A DNA stretch of 9,319 bases from an uncultured Fretibacterium sp. GTDB lineage: Bacteria > Synergistota > Synergistia > Synergistales > Aminobacteriaceae. Location: contig NZ_CAUUWA010000079.1 in NCBI RefSeq assembly GCF_963548695.1, forward strand, positions 1 to 9,319. Reading direction: 5' to 3'. A model generated the notes under the pieces. That model searched no databases and was not told the origin of the DNA. It saw nothing but the letters and a program-made list of their open reading frames with translations. Numbering within the stretch: the stretch's first letter is position 1; every line of letters starts with the position of its first letter. The translations under genes were made by a program, and so were the position numbers. Shown piece after piece: positions 5,843 through 9,319 of this stretch.

Positions 5843-6232
5843 TCAACCCTGTTCTTTCCGCCCTTCCGGGCGTGTCTTTCCGCGGCACTCGTCGCAGACA
5901 TAGGAGAGTTTGAGGTCGTAGGAATCGATATCGAGCCCCGTCTCCGTCCTCAGGTACTCCGTGAGGTCCCCCAGAAAGACGTCCTTGAGCTTCCCGCAGC
6001 TTCGACAGACCAGATGGTCGTGCCGCAGAGTGCGGTCGTAGCGATCCGGCTGCCCCTCCACGCTCAACCTGCGGATAACACCCTGTGCGCAGAGCGTATT
6101 CAGGTTGTTGTAGACCGTCGCCATGACGACGGAGGGGTACTGCCTCTTCATCTCCAGGAAAACCTGCTCGGCGGTCATATGACCCCCCACCCTGTTCACG
6201 ATCTCCAGGATGCCGCTGCTGTACTTTGCCAT
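5843..6232 (-). CDS. perR: Fur-family peroxide-responsive repressor (PerR type)
   Basis: A 129-residue Fur-family metalloregulator. The winged-helix part (~1-68) includes the recognition-helix motif VMATVYNNLNTLCAQGVI (~36-53). The dimerisation part has HDH (71-73) as likely metal ligands and two CxxC pairs, CRSC (76-79) and CDEC (113-116), forming the structural zinc site seen in PerR and Fur. The ATG at 6232 has GGAGA five bases upstream; the longer frame would start inside the promoter. It is shorter at the N-terminus than Bacillus PerR (~145 residues). Cotranscription with ahpC and its reductase, plus a perfect PerR-box palindrome at its start site, argue for peroxide sensing rather than iron control. 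Autoregulation is likely. Confidence 0.9.
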   Translation of the reverse strand: MAKYSSGILEIVNRVGGHMTAEQVFLEMKRQYPSVVMATVYNNLNTLCAQGVIRRLSVEGQPDRYDRTLRHDHLVCRSCGKLKDVFLGDLTEYLRTETGLDIDSYDLKLSYVCDECRGKTRPEGRKEQG

Positions 6233-6246
6233 GCCGCTCTCCGTAC

Positions 6247-6261
6247 TTAGAATTATTCTAA
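6247..6261. promoter_or_regulatory. PerR box (operator) over the perR start site
   Basis: TTAGAATTATTCTAA is a perfect 7-1-7 palindrome, differing from the Bacillus PerR consensus TTATAATNATTATAA by one position per arm. It covers about -2 to +13 relative to the predicted perR start, where a bound repressor would block transcription of perR, ahpC and the reductase. Confidence 0.85.
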
Positions 6262-6265
6262 ATCT

Positions 6266-6294
6266 AATATATTCGATACTCCTCGCTTTGTCAA
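6266..6294 (-). promoter_or_regulatory. Promoter of the perR-ahpC-reductase operon
   Basis: -35 TTGACA (6294-6289), 17-bp spacer, -10 TATATT (6271-6266) on the minus strand. Transcription would start near 6260, giving a leader of about 27 nt to the perR ATG. Confidence 0.85.
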
Positions 6295-6376
6295 GTGCAT
6301 TTTTGCCTCCCGGCATGTTTTCTCCTCATGGCCTTCGTGGTATCCCGCCGAGCGGCAGTTCGGCGGCGATGTGTCC

Positions 6377-6405
6377 TTGACAAGCTCATGGCTTGTCGAT
6401 AGAAT
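6377..6405 (+). promoter_or_regulatory. Promoter of tRNA-Leu with a palindrome in its spacer
   Basis: -35 TTGACA (6377-6382), 17-bp spacer, -10 TAGAAT (6400-6405), about 13 bp before the tRNA 5' end. A 7-bp inverted repeat, GACAAGC-TCATG-GCTTGTC (6379-6397), begins in the -35 box and fills the spacer. Confidence 0.75.
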
Positions 6406-6417
6406 ACTCAATGTTTT

Positions 6418-6503
6418 GCCGGGATGGCGGAATGGTAGACGCAGTGGACTCAAAATCCACCGGGGGCGACCTCGTGGGAGTTCGAGTCTCCCTCCCGGCA
6501 CCA
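6418..6503 (+). tRNA. tRNA-Leu (anticodon CAA)
   Basis: An 86-nt type II tRNA with encoded CCA. The acceptor arms GCCGGGA (6418-6424) and TCCCGGC (6493-6499) pair perfectly, with A73 and CCA at 6501-6503. The anticodon stem GTGGA/TCCAC holds the loop CTCAAAA, giving anticodon CAA, which reads UUG. The T-arm GGGAG-TTCGAGT-CTCCC and a long variable arm (CGGGGGCGACCTCGT) are those of leucine tRNAs. It stands alone, with its own promoter and terminator. Confidence 0.97.
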
Positions 6504-6510
6504 GAATTAA

Positions 6511-6534
6511 AGTAGACGCTTTAGCGTTGCTACT
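6511..6534 (+). repeat. Hairpin in the tRNA-Leu 3' trailer
   Basis: AGTAG pairs with CTACT and CGCT with AGCG around a 2-nt loop, with an internal A/TTG bulge. It starts seven bases after the CCA end and could guide 3' processing of the precursor. No T-run follows. Confidence 0.4.
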
Positions 6535-6576
6535 TGACAATAAAACAGATCTTATATCCAGTATTATCAAGATGTT

Positions 6577-6604
6577 AAGGGGCGGCTGAGGCTGCCCCTT
6601 TTTG
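6577..6604 (+). terminator. Intrinsic terminator after tRNA-Leu
   Basis: AAGGGGCGGC, loop TGAG, GCTGCCCCTT (one G-T pair) followed by a T-run to 6603. It lies 74 nt after the tRNA and marks the end of its transcript. Confidence 0.85.
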
Positions 6605-6839
6605 TCTACGAAGGCTGGGGTACCGTGGGGTTCCTTCTGTCATTGGCGTTAGTAGGCGGCATTCCCTAAAAACCACCCTAAGACCACCCCTGTGTGCGGG
6701 TCGTAAATTCCAACGGTCTCCTGTATCCTGTGGGATGAATATCGAGGGTATATCCGAATCCCGATGAAGGAAGAACGGATGGAGTGCGGCGGGAGTGAGC
6801 CGGCGGCAATTGGCTGCGGAAAGGATGGCAGGGACTGTG

Positions 6840-7559
6840 ATGAGGAATGGAAAGGGAACCTTTGGATTTGTTGTCGTCTTGATGGTATTGCTCCTGGCGG
6901 GCGCAACCTGCGGCGAGGGGGCGTATCCCACGATCCTCCGGTGTACCGGCAAGAGCGTGAGGCTTCGTGCCGAGCCCGATACGACGTCGGATATCCTGGA
7001 CAAGGCGGACGTGGGGGACAGGTTTATCGCCGTCGGGGAGACGTCTGTGGACGGCGCGGTCTGGTATGAGGTGGAGCTTTCGGCCGCGAAGGGAACGGCC
7101 TGGATCTTTGGAAAGTACGCCGAGGAGTACCTGGAGGAATCGGAGAGGACTCCGTCGGTTTTCGCCGCGGTTTCTACCGCAATCCGTATTTCTCGAAGCT
7201 TTGGCTACACACCCGAGAGGGCGCGCGCCCTCTTCGGCAAGCCCCAAAAGGAGACGAAGAAGAAAGTTTACATTGAGATGGCCGGGGAGAAACTCTGGGA
7301 TGAGACCCTTATCTACCCCACTCATGAGGCCCATTATCTCGGGGGATATCTTATGAGCGTGAGGGTCCGCGAGGGGACGATGCCGTTCGGCGAGATCCGC
7401 CTCGGGGACCCGGCGGGGAAACTTGCCGAGGTCCTGGGCAATCCCAGCAGCAAGACGGATGAGAGTTGGTTCTACGAGCTGTCGGAACGCGAGGATTTGA
7501 CGTTCGAGGTCGGGAATGGGCGCGTCGCGGCCATGATCTATGAACGGGCGATGGACTGA
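6840..7559 (+). CDS. Exported protein with SH3-like (SH3b) domain
   Basis: A 239-residue protein of unknown specific role. Residues 1-~28 are a signal peptide: basic start MRNGKG, hydrophobic core VVVLMVLLLAG, then small residues; the cysteine at 24 is not in a canonical lipobox. Residues ~31-97 match a bacterial SH3 domain (VRLRAEPDTTSDILDKADVGD...WYEVEL...GTAWIFGKY), a fold that often binds cell-wall peptides. The C-terminal half has two similar segments, LFGKPQKETKKKVYIE (~131-146) and VLGNPSSKTDESWFYE (~198-213), ending in LTFEVGNGRVAAMIYE, suggesting an internal repeat of a small lipoprotein-like beta fold. ATG 6840 is preferred because AGGG lies six bases upstream; ATG at 6795 or 6825 are in-frame alternatives without good RBS spacing. 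It lies 80 bp upstream of another exported protein. No clear promoter was found in the 235 bp upstream. Confidence 0.8.
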   Translation: MRNGKGTFGFVVVLMVLLLAGATCGEGAYPTILRCTGKSVRLRAEPDTTSDILDKADVGDRFIAVGETSVDGAVWYEVELSAAKGTAWIFGKYAEEYLEESERTPSVFAAVSTAIRISRSFGYTPERARALFGKPQKETKKKVYIEMAGEKLWDETLIYPTHEAHYLGGYLMSVRVREGTMPFGEIRLGDPAGKLAEVLGNPSSKTDESWFYELSEREDLTFEVGNGRVAAMIYERAMD

Positions 7560-7639
7560 TAGCTGAGTTGATCGGGGCAGGCGAATGATTTCGACGGTTC
7601 CACTGCGAGGCAGACAAAAAGGTATGGAGGAATGAATCG

Positions 7640-8260
7640 ATGAAGAAGTTCTTTTGCGTTCTCTGTGCGATCGTCGTCCTGACGCTAACGGGTGCGGCAG
7701 TCGCCGCGCAGTTCGGTAAGGACGAGATGAAGCGGATGAGTATTTTCGTCAGCAACTTTACGGAACAGGGGCTCTACGACCTCGACGTGGAGCGCGAGAG
7801 TGACGGGATGCTCTGGCTGGGAGGGCCCGACGCCGCCCCGGACCTGATCCGCTTCGGAATCAGGCACAATTACATCAATAATTTCAAGAGCCGCATCAAG
7901 AAGTGTACGAAGAAAAACTGCGAGCATGGAAGCTTTACCCTCGACGGGAAGTTCGTCCAGGAGTCCGTGAAGAAGTACTTCGGCCTGGACGTGAAGAACC
8001 AGAGCGTGATGGATTCCGACCCGTCGTACCACTTTGACGGAAAGCTCTACCACTTCGATGGGGCGGACGGGGAGGCCGTGTACTACGCCGAGGTGACAAG
8101 CGCGTCCCGGAATGGCGACGAGATCGACATGAGCGGCGAGCTCTACAATACGGAGGACAAAAAGGACCGCCCCGCGACCTTCCGAGCCGTTGCGAGACCC
8201 TACAAGTGGAAGGGAAAGGACACCTGGTCCATCGTCCGCCTGAAGACCGACTTCAAATGA
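7640..8260 (+). CDS. Exported protein of unknown function, 206 residues
   Basis: The N-terminus MKKFFCVLCAIVVLTLTGAAVAA followed by Q24 is a classic Sec signal peptide with an A-x-A cleavage site, so the mature protein of about 183 residues should leave the cytoplasm. The mature part is hydrophilic and charged, with no membrane segment. Noticeable parts are FRxx-like RFGIRHNYINNF (~71-82), a lysine-rich CTKKNC pair of cysteines (89 and 94), and a repeated SYHFDGKLYHFDGADGE (~129-145). I do not recognise the family. GGAGG lies nine bases before ATG 7640. It sits 80 bp after the SH3-domain gene in the same direction with no promoter evident between, so the two are probably cotranscribed; an intrinsic terminator follows at 8421-8451. 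Confidence 0.8.
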   Translation: MKKFFCVLCAIVVLTLTGAAVAAQFGKDEMKRMSIFVSNFTEQGLYDLDVERESDGMLWLGGPDAAPDLIRFGIRHNYINNFKSRIKKCTKKNCEHGSFTLDGKFVQESVKKYFGLDVKNQSVMDSDPSYHFDGKLYHFDGADGEAVYYAEVTSASRNGDEIDMSGELYNTEDKKDRPATFRAVARPYKWKGKDTWSIVRLKTDFK

Positions 8261-8373
8261 GGCCAGGGCTCTGCCGCATGGTTCCGCGATCGGGGGATCG
8301 GCGCCGCCGGCGAGGATTGCCCCGCATGGGATGACGCCCCTGCTTCTCCCAAAAACTGGCCCGTCGAAGCGGA

Positions 8374-8392
8374 GGAGGTGCCCCCCACCTCC
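8374..8392 (+). repeat. GC-rich hairpin upstream of the terminator
   Basis: GGAGGTG, five C, CACCTCC: seven perfect pairs, about 115 nt after the stop of the 7640-8260 gene and 30 nt before the terminator. The 200 bp between the two genes hold no other gene that I can support. Confidence 0.5.
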
Positions 8393-8420
8393 GAACTCCG
8401 TTTGGCTTTGTCTGGGCGGC

Positions 8421-8451
8421 CCCCGTGTCGAGAGGCACGGGGATTTTTGTT
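8421..8451 (+). terminator. Intrinsic terminator after the exported-protein genes
   Basis: CCCCGTG (8421-8427) pairs with CACGGGG (8436-8442), followed by A, five T and GTTT. It ends two bases before the Shine-Dalgarno of the broken NYN gene. Confidence 0.85.
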
Positions 8452-8463
8452 TGGAGGGGCGTC

Positions 8464-8559
8464 ATGAAACGCCCAATCTTCTTTGTCGACGGCTTCAACA
8501 TGTACCACGCGCTTGATGAAGCCCCTGCCTTTCATAAGTACAAGTGGCTGGACCTCACG
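8464..8559 (+). pseudogene. Truncated NYN-domain (PIN-like) nuclease gene, 5' remnant
   Basis: From ATG 8464 the frame reads MKRPIFFVDGFNMYHALDEA and continues to KYKWLDL (~residue 31). This is the start of a NYN-domain protein: the hydrophobic strand followed by VDGFNxYH carries the first catalytic aspartate of this RNase family. The RBS GGAGGGG lies four bases upstream. After about 8556 the frame stays open by chance but no longer resembles any NYN sequence and overlaps the minus-strand vapD gene. The other catalytic acidic residues are missing, so the gene is broken. The break lies close to where the vapD locus begins, suggesting that a deletion or insertion brought them together. Confidence 0.7.
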
Positions 8560-8600
8560 GACCCCGAACGTCCATTCCGATGCGTAAGCACACTGCCCCA

Positions 8601-8637
8601 TAACGCACCGAGGGAGGCCGGAACCTCCCTCGTTATG
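8601..8637. repeat. Inverted repeat downstream of vapD
   Basis: GAGGGAGG (8610-8617) pairs perfectly with CCTCCCTC (8624-8631), and outer ATAAC/GTTAT arms can pair across a one-sided bulge. It lies 20 nt after the vapD stop on the vapD strand. It has no T-run, so it may be a terminator-like 3' structure or a mark of the junction with the broken NYN gene. Confidence 0.6.
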
Positions 8638-8655
8638 CTTAGTTCAGTCAAGGCC

Positions 8656-8946
8656 TTATCCCTGCCCCTTTACGACATCGGTAAAGTCCGACCAGTCCTC
8701 TACTTTAAAGGCACGGATATCGCGCACGGAATTTTTGAACCATTCGATCCTCGAAAGCGCGCTGATGGCCTTATACACGGCCGTAAGGTTGTTCCCATCC
8801 TTCATGGAGAGATAGACGCTTCCCTGTGTCCACTCAAAGCCCACTTTCTTGAGCTCCTTATTGATCTCCTGATAGGCTCCGTTGTAGGGCTCCCCATAAT
8901 TTTTCTTGAGTTCCGCTACCTCCAGATCAAACGCAATCGCGTACAC
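8656..8946 (-). CDS. vapD: VapD-family (Cas2-like) endoribonuclease
   Basis: VapD proteins are small RNases with a ferredoxin-like fold related to Cas2; some act as toxins, as in the Haemophilus VapXD pair. The product reads (M)YAIAFDLEVAELKKNYGEP at the start, then GFEWTQGSVYLS (~36-47) and WFKNSVRDIRAFKVED (~69-84), which are the family's characteristic blocks, in 96 residues. The GTG at 8946 is preferred over GTG 8952: GGAGG (8958-8954) is seven bases from 8946 but only one from 8952, and family members begin MYAIAFDL. No obvious antitoxin gene follows; a 25-codon frame ends at its start. It sits next to a broken NYN nuclease gene and downstream of 14-bp tandem repeats. Confidence 0.88.
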   Translation of the reverse strand: MYAIAFDLEVAELKKNYGEPYNGAYQEINKELKKVGFEWTQGSVYLSMKDGNNLTAVYKAISALSRIEWFKNSVRDIRAFKVEDWSDFTDVVKGQG

Positions 8947-8948
8947 GC

Positions 8949-9026
8949 TCACCCCTCCCCTCGATTGAAGATATCACACTGCGGATATCGCATTGCAAAT
9001 ATCCCATCGCAGAGATCACAGCCCAT
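8949..9026 (-). CDS. Possible 25-residue leader peptide overlapping the vapD start region
   Basis: ATG 9026 to TGA 8951-8949 reads MGCDLCDGIFAMRYPQCDIF and five more residues, ending 2 nt before the preferred vapD start and covering its Shine-Dalgarno. Such placement would allow translational coupling or an upstream control peptide. The upstream GAGAAG is a poor RBS, and the frame lies in 14-bp repeats whose period is not a multiple of three, so it may be chance. Confidence 0.2.
   Translation of the reverse strand: MGCDLCDGIFAMRYPQCDIFNRGEG
8971..9026. repeat. 14-bp imperfect tandem repeats upstream of vapD
   Basis: Four adjacent 14-bp units: ATATCACACTGCGG (8971-8984), ATATCGCATTGCAA (8985-8998), ATATCCCATCGCAG (8999-9012) and a weaker AGATCACAGCCCAT (9013-9026). 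The shared pattern in the first three is ATATCNCAYYGCRR. They start 13 bp before the vapD RBS and could be operator sites or a small satellite. Confidence 0.8.
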
Positions 9027-9070
9027 GACGTCTTCTCGCGCTATTTTATCATGAAGGGGCAAAGGAAACA

Positions 9071-9097
9071 GCGAGGGGGCCTCAAAGGCCCCCTCGC
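9071..9097 (-). terminator. Intrinsic terminator of the flagellin gene
   Basis: GCGAGGGGGCC, five-base loop, GGCCCCCTCGC: an 11-bp perfect stem, about 35 nt after the flagellin stop. On the minus strand it is followed by TGTTTCCTTTG. On the plus strand a T-rich stretch (9108-9120) lies a little further away, so it may also act in the other direction. Confidence 0.8.
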
Positions 9098-9131
9098 CGT
9101 CTCGCTTCGTTTTTTCGTTTTGCCGTAAGGC

Positions 9132-9319
9132 TTACCCGCGGATGAGGCTCAGCACCGTCTGCGGAAGCTGGTTCGCCTGAGCCAGCATCGCCGTACCCGA
9201 CTGCGACAGGATCTGGAGCTTCGTGAAGTTCAGCATCTCCTGGCTCATATCCGCGTCGCGGATTCGGCTCTCCGCCGCCGTCAGGTTCGTGCCCGTCGTC
9301 GTCAGGTTCGTCACCGTGT
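9132..9319 (-). CDS. fliC: Flagellin, C-terminal part (runs off the window)
   Basis: The last 62 or so residues of flagellin, the extracellular filament subunit. The segment NLTAAESRIRDADMSQEMLNF, then TKLQILSQSGTAMLAQANQLPQ and TVLSLIRG, is the conserved C-terminal D0 helix of bacterial flagellins, which packs in the filament core. The stop TAA is at 9134-9132 and the frame is open to the edge, so the start and the rest of the gene lie to the right. A strong terminator follows at 9071-9097. Confidence 0.95.
   Translation of the reverse strand, partial: TVTNLTTTGTNLTAAESRIRDADMSQEMLNFTKLQILSQSGTAMLAQANQLPQTVLSLIRG

Noticed and set aside
6253..6570. Minus-strand open frame of 105 codons containing GGRLELPRG
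   Set aside because: It runs antisense through the tRNA-Leu gene; this peptide is a well-known artefact of translating tRNA-Leu backwards, and there is no RBS.
8560..9054. Continuation of the NYN frame as a 209-residue protein
   Set aside because: After about residue 31 the sequence does not look like NYN and is antisense to the well-supported vapD gene.
1..9319. CRISPR array, insertion sequence or integrase
   Set aside because: No regularly spaced direct repeats with unique spacers and no transposase or recombinase motifs were found; VapD is Cas2-like in fold but has no Cas neighbours here.

Overview
The window looks like chromosomal DNA of an anaerobic, GC-rich bacterium (roughly 60% G+C in genes) that carries adenosylcobalamin-dependent ethanolamine ammonia-lyase, a peroxide-stress operon with a Fur/PerR-type regulator, and flagellin. 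This mix, together with two unfamiliar secreted proteins, makes me think of Synergistota, but this is a guess from gene content and no phylogenetic marker is present.

Left part (1-3430, minus strand): a strong sigma-70-type promoter (3400-3428) drives a leader of about 720 nt. The leader contains a terminator-like hairpin, a textbook cobalamin riboswitch with an exact B12 box, and a very strong intrinsic terminator, followed by eutB and eutC. About 30 nt after eutC there is an unrecognised 52-codon small ORF with its own ribosome-binding site. A 32-bp exact copy of its RBS and start region reappears at the window edge, so a second tandem copy probably begins there. Putting a cobalamin riboswitch plus terminator directly in front of a B12-dependent enzyme is an uncommon logic.

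Middle (3460-6300, minus strand): perR, ahpC and a flavoprotein disulfide reductase form one operon. The promoter is TTGACA-17-TATATT with a perfect 15-bp PerR-box palindrome over the start site. The reductase has a thioredoxin-reductase module first and an AhpF-N-terminal-like double thioredoxin fold second, the reverse of classical AhpF. It overlaps ahpC by one base. The operon ends near a 19-bp perfect hairpin beside a run of ten C.

Right part (6300-9319): tRNA-Leu(CAA) on the plus strand with promoter and terminator. It is followed by two plus-strand exported proteins, one with an SH3-like domain and one of unknown family, ending in a terminator. A broken NYN-family nuclease gene keeps its RBS and first ~31 codons, then runs into a vapD-like gene on the minus strand. 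vapD is preceded by 14-bp tandem repeats. The window closes with the 3' end of a minus-strand flagellin gene and its terminator.

The most interesting candidates are the riboswitch-controlled eutBC leader, the probable tandem small genes behind eutC, the permuted AhpF, and the vapD locus with its repeats and the truncated NYN gene.
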